This document shows, piece after piece, positions 1 to 10,810 of a DNA stretch of 64,000 nucleotides. The translations under genes and the position numbers were made by a program. Below the pieces are notes generated by a model. That model was not told the origin of the DNA. It did no database searches and saw only the letters and a list, made by a program, of their open reading frames with translations. The stretch spans positions 62,001 through 126,000 of the forward strand of contig MU119350.1 in NCBI GenBank assembly GCA_014904845.1, given 5' to 3'. This DNA comes from Acephala macrosclerotiorum. Its lineage: Eukaryota; Ascomycota; Leotiomycetes; Helotiales; Mollisiaceae. Position 1 is the first letter of the stretch. Each line of letters opens with the position of its first letter.

Positions 1-1151
1 AGAGAAAGCAGCTGTCGGGCAGCTTGGGGTGATGGTATTGCTGATAACGTAATGTGCTGCGAAAGTTGAGGATGGCGTGATCTTGGCGATCTGGGATGAA
101 TAGGATGTGAATGCGGGTAAAGCGCTGATTGAGGTTCCTATCAACGAGACAAGCCCTGGTCAACGGATCAGCATGATATATTAGTGTTCCCGAAGAGAAA
201 ATGTTTACCTTTGTCCTGATCATCCTGGAAGTACTCGAACACGATTCCTCCGCTGACAACATTCGTCATCTGAGTGCCATAGATGTATGCCACTTCCTGG
301 AATGTCCTCGGAACGCTGGCCCCATCCAGCGAGTCCACACATCCATAATCTGCAAAGAAGACCGGGACTGGATAGCTGGCGTATTCGTCCATGATCGCCT
401 GATACCCAGAATTGAGAAACGTATTGTTGGAACACCAATTGAAATCTGATATGCCCAAGAAATCGATGGCTTCTGAAGAATTACTGCATGCCATGTAGAA
501 CGACATGACATCGTAGTTGTCGGACGCGCTCATTTCGTATCCAACCGGGATGTCGCGATAACCCTTACTCTTGATATATGCCTTCATATCCCTCACACCA
601 GCTTTGATAAACGCTGCAGCAGGCGAATTGCTGATGTTTGTGACAATGTTGTTTCCGGCAAAGAACCCTAGAACATTGCTGTATCCTGCCATTGCATCAA
701 CAGTCTGCGTCCAAGCATTGTAAATGTCCAAATTCCACTCTGGGTTCGTGGCGTTGATATTAACGGTCCCAGGCAAGTCCACCATAACATAGATCCCAGA
801 AGTTGCCAGCGCGGTCATACATGCTGAATGATCGAGTGATGAATCTATGTATGATACCCGAATGATATTCGTAGTGAGAGCGTTGAGGAAGGGAAGATCG
901 CGCATGCAGGCTAGGGACACCGATAATGGGTCGATTGGCGTCGAGTTCGTTGGCGTTTGGTATGTGACACCTCGTATGAAGAATTCGGAGCCATTGGTCT
1001 GGTAGAAGAAATGTGACCCCTAGATTATCAGTATCAGATCCGGAGATGATAATTTAGAGCTCACTTTGATAACCACAGGATCAACAGTTGCAGAGACCAG
1101 AGCTGCTCCGAGGATCACGACCCTGCCAAAAAGGGAAGCTCCCGACACCAT
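1..1151 (-). CDS. GH72 beta-1,3-glucanosyltransferase-like protein (3' end outside window)
   Basis: Exons read 1151..1065, 1019..209 and 155..<1, joined by 45-bp (phase 0) and 53-bp (phase 1) GT-AG introns; the gene runs off the left edge. A hydrophobic signal peptide (about residues 1-22) is followed by the GH72 start (FFYQTNGSEFFIRGVTYQ) and the conserved FEYFQDDQDKG region. Active GH72 enzymes (Gas/Gel/Phr), GPI-anchored at the cell surface, elongate beta-1,3-glucan using two glutamates, in GNE and in (S/A)EYGC. Here the first motif reads FFAGNNIV (Asn at about residue 153, codon 650..648) and the second FFADYGCV (Asp at about 253, codon 350..348). Both catalytic glutamates are therefore replaced although the fold signature is kept. 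I infer a non-catalytic or altered member; the reading frame is intact, so it is not an obvious pseudogene. Confidence 0.85.
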
Positions 1152-1977
1152 AGCTGCAGCTCACCACCTGTTCGAACGCCACACAGCCTGCAGGTGTAAT
1201 CAAAACTCCATAAGAGATGAAAACACGAAGCTGAGAATCTTTCATCGATGGATCGAGATGAAGAAACATGACATCAGCCAGACGTGCTGAAAGAGTTCGT
1301 AGTCCAGCTACGCTATTTTACCCCTGAGGCACTGCCCCATTGTGAACTGGTGAAGTCGGTTATTTCGTTGTGCCGCATCCGCGCAGATACGAGTATGGGC
1401 AGCTTGAACCCTGCGCTACCAAATTACTTGTCAAATTAACGTTTGAAGATAAGATACGATTGGTTTATCTCTAACGACTTTCCTGCTCTTTGTGTCTGAA
1501 GTGGAGTGCTGTCGTGGTTGACGAGAAGCTTGCTGTTCCTAGACTAGTTTACTGAGGCAGTGTAAAATGCATGGAGGTTCAGATGGTCAAATATGAGGAA
1601 CAATCCAGTTGTCAGATGCTCGATTTCACGGAAAAACCAGCTTCACACGACGTTCTGGGATGATTGGAGTTCGAGATGCACTTCATTCTCAATATTCACG
1701 TGATCATTCAGCAAAAAGTCCATCCAGGCAAGACGAGAGACAGTCTATTCATTCCAAGGCGCATCTTCTCAGTTCTTTGGAATAGTTGCGCTCGCTTTGA
1801 TATCAGATAGCGCGAAACAGTTCCCTCTCCCTTTTCACCTCGTTACCTCGTCCCAAGACTTTTCCAGAAATAGCTTCCACAATGCTACCAAACTCCACAA
1901 CACAGAGTCCAAGGTCACCATATTACTTCACAGTGAGATCGATCCTGGCATATCTCAGCATCACCATGGAGTGCCAA
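1152..1977. other. Intergenic, GH72 5' region to tannase-like 3' end
   Basis: It holds the upstream region of the GH72-like gene and the 3' flank of the tannase-like gene. No coding region with recognisable similarity, RNA gene or repeat was seen. Confidence 0.4.
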
Positions 1978-3756
1978 CTACGAAGGCAGCTGACAATTCC
2001 AGCTCGACGCAACTTTCGTGTTTCCCGTCCTGTTCCAGACACTAATGTTCGGATAAACACAGTGAGCTACCTGAAGTTAGTATCATTTACCATCAATTTT
2101 ATCTATACGCACCCCTCTGGGCCTCAACTGAAAGCGTATGATCATCATCCATATACTTCGCCCCAACCAACCTGTCCGGCACCTCATCCTCTTCAACCCA
2201 CCCCACCAAACTCATCAAAGCATTCGTCTCCTTGGTTAGCATCCCCACCGGCACAGGACCATTCTGACCAATATCCCAAGCTCCAGGACCGCCGATACAG
2301 TGATGCATGCCTGGGATGAAGAAGAGGCGATAGAAGGTATGCATTTGGGTTAGGGTGAGGTTGAGGGTACGTTGGACGAGGTTGAAGTAGTTTTCGCTGT
2401 TGCGGGAGGTTACTGACTTTGATGTCTGTTAGTGGGAAATCACAGATGGGAAGTGGAAGTGAAGGCTGGGGGGCTGGGGGAGGAAAGGGGAGAGGGCGGG
2501 AAGGTACGTTATCATTCCGGCCGTGGTATGCGATGATTTTGCCGCCTCGAGAGTAGAAAGCTGAAAGGTCGCTTCCGCCTGTATTGACGCTTCCAGGGTT
2601 GACTTTGAGTGCAAAATCCATGTCTTCAGCTGTGAAATCTGTCGAGTTCCATTCGCTGTTGTTGTAGATCGCGCCGCGGAAGTAGTCCTGCTTCATCAGC
2701 TTCCAAACTTGCTTCCAGCATGAGACCTACTATCAAGATTGTGTACGCAGTAGGATATCTAGAAAACACATCCGTAGCAGCACCATAATCCCAAGCCGGA
2801 TACACGATCTCACCTTTCGTATCGGCAATCGGGGGATACGCCTTTCGAACGCTGTTCACTTGGTATGGATTCAAGCATACAGAGTCATTTAGGACTCAAG
2901 CTCCACAGGCACACGTCTCGGGATTGAAGCCACACTTTGTCGGGTCGTCGAGGATGCCGTCTATAACTCCGTCGAGACCGTCGCATTGTTTGATTTGCTC
3001 TGCTACCACAGCTGTCCACTGCTCGTTTCGAAGATATGCTGGACCAGTGATATCTGGCCAGCCAATCCGGTTTGCGAGGATTCCTTTGGACGAGACAACC
3101 CGAAGCCAGTCTACTCCAGCAGCACCAACTAGAACTCCGTCGAAATCTTCGGGATACGTCATTGCAGTCTTAAATCCCTGCCTCCCTCCAGTTGAACACC
3201 CCATATAATAATTTTTACTCGCAGCTCTTCCATAGTACTGCTCAACGAGCTGCTTCCCAACAACGGCTTCGATATGGGTCGATCGGTAACCGAAATCAAT
3301 TAATGACTCGCGATTGTTCAGAAAGAAATCGTATCCAGAAGAGCCATTGTGACCAGCGTTCTGACCAAGTGTAGCGAAACCTTGCTGAACTCCAGACTGG
3401 AGGACATTGTAGTCGACACAACCACCGATGCCTCCCGTGCCCGACGCAAGGAAACGACCGTTCCAGTTCGTGGGTAGCCATGCTTCGAGGAAGATGGAGG
3501 ACATGCAGCTTGTTTGGACTGAGAGCGTGATGCGGCAGAGGTCACTAGTTGCGGTGGTGGAGTTGATGGCGCATGATGCTACCGTGCCTGGAAGTTCGAT
3601 CGTGGAACCATTTGGGTAGAAGTTTGTTGAGAGTATGGTGGTATCGGGGTCAAAGGCCAAGTTTGAGGCTGTGATATTGCATGCAGAGTAACCCGCTGCT
3701 TGACATATGAGCCAACATGGAGCAAAGAGAAATAACTTTGAGGTATGGAACGCCAT
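1978..3756 (-). pseudogene. Tannase/feruloyl esterase family gene with one in-frame stop
   Basis: Exons 3756..2731, 2690..2508, 2416..2113 and 2066..1978 join in frame through introns of 40, 91 and 46 bp. The product is a secreted tannase/FaeB-type esterase that would hydrolyse galloyl or feruloyl esters of plant polymers. Visible landmarks are an N-terminal signal peptide, the nucleophile motif GCSTGGRQG, the Asp region AYHGRNDN, the His motif GMHHCIGGPGA and the C-terminal ASSWNCQLPS, so all catalytic elements survive. A single TGA at 2896..2898 falls between CACGA and VLNDSVCLNPY, where homologues read through; CGA or GGA is the likely ancestor. No plausible intron removes it. I infer a recent nonsense mutation, or a sequencing error, in an otherwise intact gene. 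Confidence 0.8.
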
Positions 3757-4678
3757 GATGGAGAGTTCAACTGAGGAAGACCGACGCCGTACCTACGATT
3801 CCCGAAACCCATGACGTCCAGAAGTCTAGTTTATATGCCCACATCTCAGAGAGGTGAAAAGTGGGATGGTGGGGTCTTCCACGTACAGTATTTGCTGAGC
3901 GTTGAATTTGTTCCTGAATGTCAACCCCGCACCCCGCATTTGACGGTGATCAACACCAAAAACTTCCAATCACAGCCTGAAATAACGTACTTTGAAGGAG
4001 CAATTCTTGGATGAAATCGTGAGGCTCTTTCAAAGTATGCTACCGACTTTGACAAGTGTCCGATTTGATATCTAGCGCTGATTCTTCGAACCTTCTGCCA
4101 TCCTCAAAGAGGGCATGCGGTCAACCTCCTCGGGATGCTCAAAAGAGAAAAGTCGACACTTTCGACGATTGATAGACTTCCTGATGAAATGCAAAGTGTG
4201 TAATTTTAGACGAGAGGGTATGAACTTTGAAGGCAGATCGAAACCTTTCGGTAGATGATGATTTGATAGGACGGTAAGGAAGCGTGCATGATGGAGAAGA
4301 TTTGATGATGATGTCGATGTTAGCGATGATGACCTTAATCCCGGGCGCTAACCTTAATTGGTCAACGGGCACTTGGTCGAATGCAGCAGTTCTCCTGTCG
4401 ATGCCAGTTTTCTACCCCGCAGTCCTCAACCCAAGACTCGAATCCACCACTCTTAGACCCCTCTTCCTATCATCAACGACGGCTGCAATCTTGTATCGTA
4501 CATTGGGACGAATTGCACGAGCTCTGCAAACGGGAGTATCTGTTGTTCCGTGGTGCTAGAGGTGCAAGTGCAAGCAAGTGATTATGAGCTTAGATTCTAT
4601 ATGATGCCAAAATGGAGGCCTTTCCTCCACTTAATGTCCAACATCAATTAGGGAGATCTTCCTCAGCAGTACTTCAGG
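3757..4678. other. Intergenic between two degraded hydrolase genes
   Basis: It contains the promoter side of the tannase-like gene and sequence upstream of the GH92 remnant. Several short ORFs are present but none has recognisable protein character. Confidence 0.35.
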
Positions 4679-5604
4679 ATGCTCAAGATGTCGTCACTTA
4701 TGCTTTGCTGGCGTTAGGAGCGACTGCACAGACCACCGACTACACTCAATATGTGAATATCTTGTGAGTTGAAACCTCCCAGGAATATTTCATTGCTAAC
4801 GATTCTGGTACTGGCACTCAAGGTGGTGGAAATGACTTCCCTGGTGTTGCTCGTCCATTTGGCATGGTGAAGCTGGGAGCGGATCTTTTGGTCTCGGGCA
4901 CGGATTCATACTCTGGCTACTTGCCTAATGGTAACCTCTCGAGATTCAGTATGATGCATGAGAAAGGAGCAAGAGAAGCTCCAAAGTATGGGACTGTAGG
5001 TCAGTTGCCTCTGGTTGGCAACATCGGCAATCCATTGTCAAATATCACCGTTGGACGAGGTGTTGCGGATCAAGGCTCAGTTGGCTACTACCGAGCCCAA
5101 ACTGCCCAAAATGTGGTGGTTGAGCTTGCAGCTGCGACTCGTGCTGGCATGTACCAGTACACCTTTCCAGCAGCAAGCACTGGCAACAATATCTTAATTG
5201 ACATGAGTCACGTGCTTTCTTCGTTCAGAGGTCAAGGACTAGGACTAGGCCAAGGATACGCGGGTGGTCATTTCGCCATCACGGACGATGGCCAATATGA
5301 GGCGTCCGGAATTTACAACAATGGTTGGAACAGATCTCCAGATTGGACCGTTTACTCATGTAAGTTCAGGCGAGATCCTCGAATCAACAGTTGCTGACTA
5401 GTTTCGGGTGGCTATTCCGACGTGGCACCATCTGCGGCACATGCGTGCGGGGATGCTGTGGCTGGTACTATTGCTGGTGGTAGCATATTGCAGTCATCAG
5501 GATCGGCCAATTCTTCTTCCTGGGCGACAGCAGTTGGCGGCTTGTATACCTTCAACACTTCTACCCAGTGTGGGTCACAATATGAAACGATATATATTGG
5601 GTAA
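4679..5604 (+). pseudogene. GH92 alpha-1,2-mannosidase, truncated remnant
   Basis: The best-preserved part (4864..5359, continuing after a 42-bp intron at 5402) reads GH92 N-terminal sequence: NDFPGVARPFGMVKLGAD, YSGYLPNGN, FSMMHEKGA and GQGYAGGHFAI. GH92 enzymes are secreted or GPI-linked exo-mannosidases of roughly 750-800 residues; only about 250 codons remain. At the 5' end the putative start (4679) and the signal-like LLALGATAQ are in different frames. The first intron donor (GTGAGT near 4765) also does not splice in frame to DSGTGTQGGGND. The 3' two thirds of the gene are missing: the ORF ends at 5604 where the AT-rich block begins. I infer a dead gene, probably broken by the neighbouring repeat insertion. 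Confidence 0.7.
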
Positions 5605-6115
5605 TATAGAGTCTCGAAATATGATCGCGATATAAAGCTGTTTATATCGTATTTAATATAATATGGGACTGCCATATTATATTTATTAAGTAATATATTA
5701 CTAATATAATAATATAAACGTTAAAAAGTCTTTAATTTAATTGGGATTTATTAAATCGATTTCGTCGTTATTTTTTCGCTTTAAAATCTTTTTTATTATA
5801 TTTTTTATATTTTTAATATCGTTATCGAAATTTTTTACGATATTTAATTACGATTTTAAATATTTTATAATTTAAATATCGAAAAAAAATACTACGAAAA
5901 ATAATAAAAAAAAAAATACGAAATATATAATATTAAATCGTTTTACGATAATATTAATTATATTTATTTATATTTTTATTTTTATACGAAAAAAAAAAAA
6001 ATTTAAAAAAAAGTTTTTTTATATATTAATTAAAAGTCATATAATTTATTATATAATTTCAATATATAATTTTTTTTAATTTTTATTTCGATATTAATAA
6101 TTTTTCATTAATACG
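5605..6115. repeat. AT-rich RIP-like block A
   Basis: Almost pure A/T. The few remaining cytosines are nearly all followed by G (TCG/ACG); in 5760-6010 I count about a dozen CpG cytosines against about three others. This pattern is expected where C in CpA/CpT/CpC has been converted to T on both strands. No ORF or terminal repeat was recognised. It abuts the truncated GH92 gene. Confidence 0.7.
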
Positions 6116-6629
6116 GCGACTTTGATTACCTCATCGGCCGCAACCCAGAACTTCGAACTAAACTTAAAAAGATCGCGTCGAACTGAAATCTCAGCATTTG
6201 CATGTCTCACTCACTCTCGGATGAGTAACCTTGCTTCCCAACTGGGTCTTCTCATTTTCCCAAACCAGCAGGCGCCCCTTCTAGAGAAGGATCAATTCTG
6301 CGGCTAAAGTCGATTTGGAAATTCTGGATTCACCACGCATTCGCGTTGTGCTACTGTAGTGCTTACAATCTCAAGTGTCTTGTCATCACGGTGCAAAGTT
6401 AACCCCAAGCTCCATCTGCGGCACGTCTGCCGACGTAGTGATTGGTTTGGTCGTATCGAATATCTTCTCTCGCACTGGTTTATGTTGGTATATTTGCAGA
6501 CCAACATCCCGCTCAGTCTTGATATATTTCAGTAACGTCCACGTTCTGTGTGATTTGCTTTTGTCTCCTCTTCAGTGTTGTTAGGTTTGAAGTCCACCCT
6601 TACCTCACCCACTTGATCACTCTAGTGCA
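6116..6629. other. Intergenic; short coding-like tail then GMC promoter
   Basis: Right after the AT block an open frame reads FDYLIGRNPELRTKLKK and stops at 6184..6186. It resembles the C-terminus of a protein and may be the unmutated end of the element in block A, but I cannot assign a family. The rest is the upstream region of the GMC gene. Confidence 0.3.
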
Positions 6630-8534
6630 ATGTCTCCCCTCAAGCACGACATCATTATCGTAGGCGCTGGCCCAGCAGGCTGTGTTCTTGCCTCGCGTCT
6701 TCATGAAAAGTACCCAGATCGCAAGATTCTACTCATAGAAGCAGGACAGGACGTGAGCAAGCACCCGCTCATGGTAGGCAGCGCCCCTGTACCACATCTG
6801 AAGCATAGCGAGTTAGATTGGGACTATAAGTACGTTTGGATTTCACTACCCGTAAGAAGAAGCGGGAAAGGAGGGAGATGTTGACTGACGGACGAAATGA
6901 AGGACTACACCACAGAAAGGGTTAGGTGGGAAAGTATGTACGGCTGCGGCAGGAAAGGCAGTCAGTGGAGGATCAGCTATCAATACTTGTACGCCTCCGT
7001 TCATTCTCTCCGTCCACGTCTATCCCATATTCTTGCTCCACTTGGTCTTCCTAAATCAGATGTGCATTCAAGTCTAAACACGTAACCATTCTGACAACCT
7101 TCTAGGCGCTTGGCTCCGCGGTGACCGCAATGACTACGACGAATGGGCCAACATGGTAAACTCTCCCCAATGGTCTTACTCTGGCATTCTCCCCTATTTC
7201 ATCAAAAGCGAAACTCACCACACGGCGTCCGCCTCTACCTCAGACCATGGTTTTTCGGGCCCAATGTACATCTCTTCCTGGAAGCCCTCTGAATCATCCC
7301 CTCCATTCCCACTACGAGAACTTGTAAAGAAAGCATGGCTAAACGAAGGTATAAACGAGATCCAAGACGCCAATAGAGGGTCTCCATTAGGAATCGCTAG
7401 CTTAACAGAGAATAGGCGAGAAGGCAAACGGCAACTGGCCAGCGTGGTCTATCCTTTGGACGAAGTGGAAGTCAAGACCGGAGTTCTCGCCAAACGTATT
7501 GTTCTCTCCAAATCTTCTGATGGGAAAGTCGAAGCTACAGGCGTTGAGACAGTTGACGGGGAAGTCTTCCACGGAAAAGAAATCATCATCTCCTGTGGCG
7601 CTTACCGCACCCCCCAACTCCTCATGCTCTCAGGCATCGGACCAAAATCCTCCCTCGAGAGACTAGGAATCGAATGTCTAGTCGATAACGATCATGTAGG
7701 AAGAAATCTCCATGATCATCTGGGCGTTACTCAATGGTGGAAGTTGAAGAATCCGGAGAAGGGGTTGAGTCATGGACATCCGAAATTCGATCACCCATCG
7801 TGGAAGACTAGGATCCCGCTTGATTTCATGGGAACTACTACCGTGCCCATGGATGGGCTGAAAGAAGCGCTGGAACAAGATCTCGGCGGAAAAGTAGCGG
7901 ATGATCACCCGTTTTTGAAAAACGAAAGAGCACATCTCGAAACATTCATCGTCTACGAAGCCGCCAACCCAGCAGATCCTGCGATCCCAATGGATGGATC
8001 ACATATCCGAACTCGAGTAGTTGGTTTCTTGCCTACGAGTAGAGGGAGTGTGAATTTGAAGAGTAAGGATGCAAGGGATGATCCGGTGATTGATCCGGGG
8101 TATTATGGGACGGAGATTGATAGGTATGTGATGAGGACGGGGATTAGGGCTTTAAGTAGGATGTTAGAGGGAGAAGTAGGGAAGGAGTTTATTGAATGTG
8201 AAACGACGCCGGAAGGGTTTGAGGCGGTGGGTGGGGAGACGGGGGATGAGGAGATTGATAGGAGGGTTGCAAAGGATGGGGAGTGAGTTCTTGTTTCCGT
8301 TTCATTAATTTTTATAAGGTGAGGTCTTGTGGTGAAAGAGGCTAACGAGAAAACAGTACTTTATATCACGCAGGTGGGTCAGCAGCGATGGGGAAAGTTG
8401 TTGATCCGGATTTGAAGGTCTATGACGTTGAGGGATTGAGAGTCGCGGATGCGAGTATACTACCCGTACCTCTTGCATCGCATTATCAAGCTTGTGTGTA
8501 TGCGATTGGGGAGAAGGCTGCCGATATGATATAG
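6630..8534 (+). CDS. GMC-family FAD-dependent oxidoreductase
   Basis: Exons 6630..6829, 6903..6988, 7106..8282 and 8357..8534 give 546 aa. The start is the first ATG, directly before the FAD-binding beta-alpha-beta motif IIIVGAGPAGCVLASRL, with ELLIEAG-like LLIEAGQD following. The second GMC signature is present as SGGSAIN...WLRGDRNDYDEWA, and the C-terminal domain has the conserved YHAGGSAAMG, VADASILP and YAIGEKAADMI. In the active-site region SHYQACVYAI the usual GHPNA-type motif is changed, with the first His kept. GMC enzymes oxidise alcohols (glucose, aryl alcohol, choline and others); the substrate here cannot be read from sequence. No signal peptide is evident, so an intracellular enzyme is likely. 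Confidence 0.9.
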
Positions 8535-8824
8535 ACGATTACGACCGCTTGAAATCTTCACACAGATAAAGTACTGCTCTATCGTTGTCAGTTGAGATCC
8601 CGAAATTAGGTGGTATTGGAGGAGAGTGTGCTGGGGCATGGTTCGATGTTGAAATGAAGCCGCACGGTCGATCGAGCATCGGCTCATATAGGCAGTCTAG
8701 GCTTCTTTAAATGCACTAGTGAATTTACTTTATTAAGGGAACATTCCCACTTAGTTAGACGGGCAGATTAGACATCACAATACCACTCCTTTTGCCCTCT
8801 CAACTGATAATCGCTCACTGACCA

Positions 8825-9943
8825 TCACGAGGAGAGCCAAATAGCCAGAGCAAGTCCCAACAAAGGCACCAAATCCACCCTCGGCTTTAATCTTCTTCCG
8901 CCGCTTTTTTGGGTAGGATGAGTTTTATAAGTAGTGACACTCCCTCTCTTCGAGTTACAGATCACCCCCGCATCGGCAAGGCTCGCGCTGTCATTGCTAT
9001 TCAGGTAGTTGGTAGCATTCAGCACACTCTTCACAAACGCATTGCAGTCCAAATTCCCCGTCGACGTGACGTTGATATACCACGTCGTATTTAGCACAGG
9101 CATATCAATCCTAACATTTCCTCATCAGCCTCATCTTCCATCACTTCTCAAACTGAAGGAAAAAAAGGACAAACTCACGCATCAATATTTCCAGTCAACT
9201 CAATCCCAAACTCCACATCATACAAACTCGGAAACGACAGATTAATAGCCGGCGGCTCACTCCCCGAAAGATCAAGTCGCAAACCCGTCCAAATTTTCCT
9301 CAATTTCGGTATACTCAAACTCTCAATTTTATCCGCATACTGAATCGCAAAAGCACCTGAAACATTCACCAAATCCGGGAATTCCACACTCGTCAAATTC
9401 AACGGCACAGCTGGCGCGATCGGAGTCGTGTTATAAGGCGATGGACCTATAATTGGGTGTTGGCCGAATAATTGGATATATGCTGCTGAAACGATGTCGG
9501 GGAGGGAGAGGGGACCGGAGATGGTTTTGGAGACTTCAATGGTCCAGTAGAAGGGTTCGCAGTTCGATGGTACGGGGCCTGTGGTTGTATTATATATCTG
9601 TAATTCCATGTTGGTGGCGTTGGGGTAAATGCAGATGTAGTTCACATATGTGCAGGGGATGAGGGAGGGGGCGTTGGTGTTGTTGAAGATGAGGTCGCCG
9701 CCATTGTCCTCGCATGGTGTTCCTGTTGACCCATCATCAGCATCCGGGATCCTGAATGGCGAGGTCTAAAATGAAATGAAATGAGGCGTTCAGGTCGAGA
9801 TCTGAGGCCTCCGGCAAAAGTCGAGGATATTTATATGAATCAATTTAATTGAGAGGAAGGAAGGACCTACCAGTAAGGTTCACAGCCGAAATTCCATCAA
9901 CGATGCATGCAGCCGCAATCGCGACACAGCCAACGAGCCTCAT
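8825..9943 (-). CDS. GPI-anchored receptor L-domain-like (Ecm33/Sps2-type) protein
   Basis: Exons 9943..9871, 9722..9179 and 9110..8825 (introns 148 and 68 bp) encode 300 aa. It starts with a signal peptide (MRLVGCVAIAAACIVDGISA). The middle has leucine-rich, L-domain-like segments such as LPDIVSAAYIQLFG, VEFPDLVNVSGAF, IESLSIPKLRKIW and INLSFPSLYDV with many N-glycosylation sites. It ends in a hydrophobic stretch (VPLLGLALAIWLSS) preceded by a Ser/Gly/Lys-rich region, typical of a GPI-attachment signal. Relatives of this architecture (Ecm33, Sps2) act in fungal cell-wall organisation. The family assignment rests on this layout and repeat pattern; the exact orthologue is uncertain. Confidence 0.75.
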
Positions 9944-10810
9944 TTCTCCTTACGCATATGCATTTCACAAATAACACGAAGATCGAGGGACCTCGCAACC
10001 TTTAAGCTTATTTTAGGGCTGTTTGGTGGCATATTTCTGCCCTGTGACAGCGTCTACTTAGACCCATTCGGAAGGAGAATCGCAAGATTTGGTCTTGGCG
10101 CGGCGCAGCACTAATGTGACCCTGCGAGATCATAGTGTGTTTAATTCTCCATCTCAGGGAAGGAGCTCACCTGGCATTTTGGTGCATTTTTCGTATATCT
10201 GTAAAAGTGCTCATGATGCCGAGGCTCGCCAGTTCGTTAAATTCAGGGGTTCGCTTCAGGCATTGCAGGCGCTGGAATATAAATCCTTAGGCGTGGTGTT
10301 CGCCGCAGCAAAGATTCCATGTCCCTTTCACGAAACGACTTCGCCCGGGAGGTGTCATTGCAATTGGAGATTGTTAGCGAACCTTGCTCTAGTAATCAGA
10401 GTCCTTAAGAGTACAAATGGTAATAACTCTGCAAGAGGTTTTTGGGCATTGAATGTCCTTGAAAGTGGGGTATTCTTACCCCGCATCTGTAACCACATCG
10501 CGAAGTTTCAGACTCGTCCTGAGCTCTAGAAAACAGGCCTGGGTCGATGAAATACAGCGACCTTAGACCACTCAGCGCTGCGCTACCAAGCTAACATTGA
10601 CGAGTTTTTTCGCGCGGAAGTATGAAGAACGGACAAGCATCCTTACAGAAGAAGACGGCTTGAAGGATAAAGACTGACGAAGAAACCAGATCTTATTTCG
10701 ATAAAAGTATAATAACTGTAATTTAACTTCATGCCCCTCAAGCAAAAAATATGTTCCCGCGCCTAGGAAACGTCGTCATATTGCCATAAATGACTTAGCT
10801 ATCCGATACC
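9944..10810. other. Intergenic
   Basis: Lies between the start of the L-domain gene and the 3' end of the transporter gene. A 146-codon open frame at 10089..10529 has no recognisable domain and is treated as chance. Confidence 0.35.

Noticed and set aside
2691..2730. Apparent frameshift in the tannase-like gene between YTIL and QDYFRG
   Set aside because: A 40-bp GT-AG intron (2730..2691) restores the frame exactly, so this is splicing, not damage.
6989..7105. ORF 6897..7085 overlapping the GMC gene
   Set aside because: Out-of-frame reading of GMC exon 2 and its intron; the spliced GMC model explains the region.
10089..10529. 146-codon ORF on the + strand
   Set aside because: No domain, no signal peptide, no splice structure and no family resemblance; consistent with a chance ORF.
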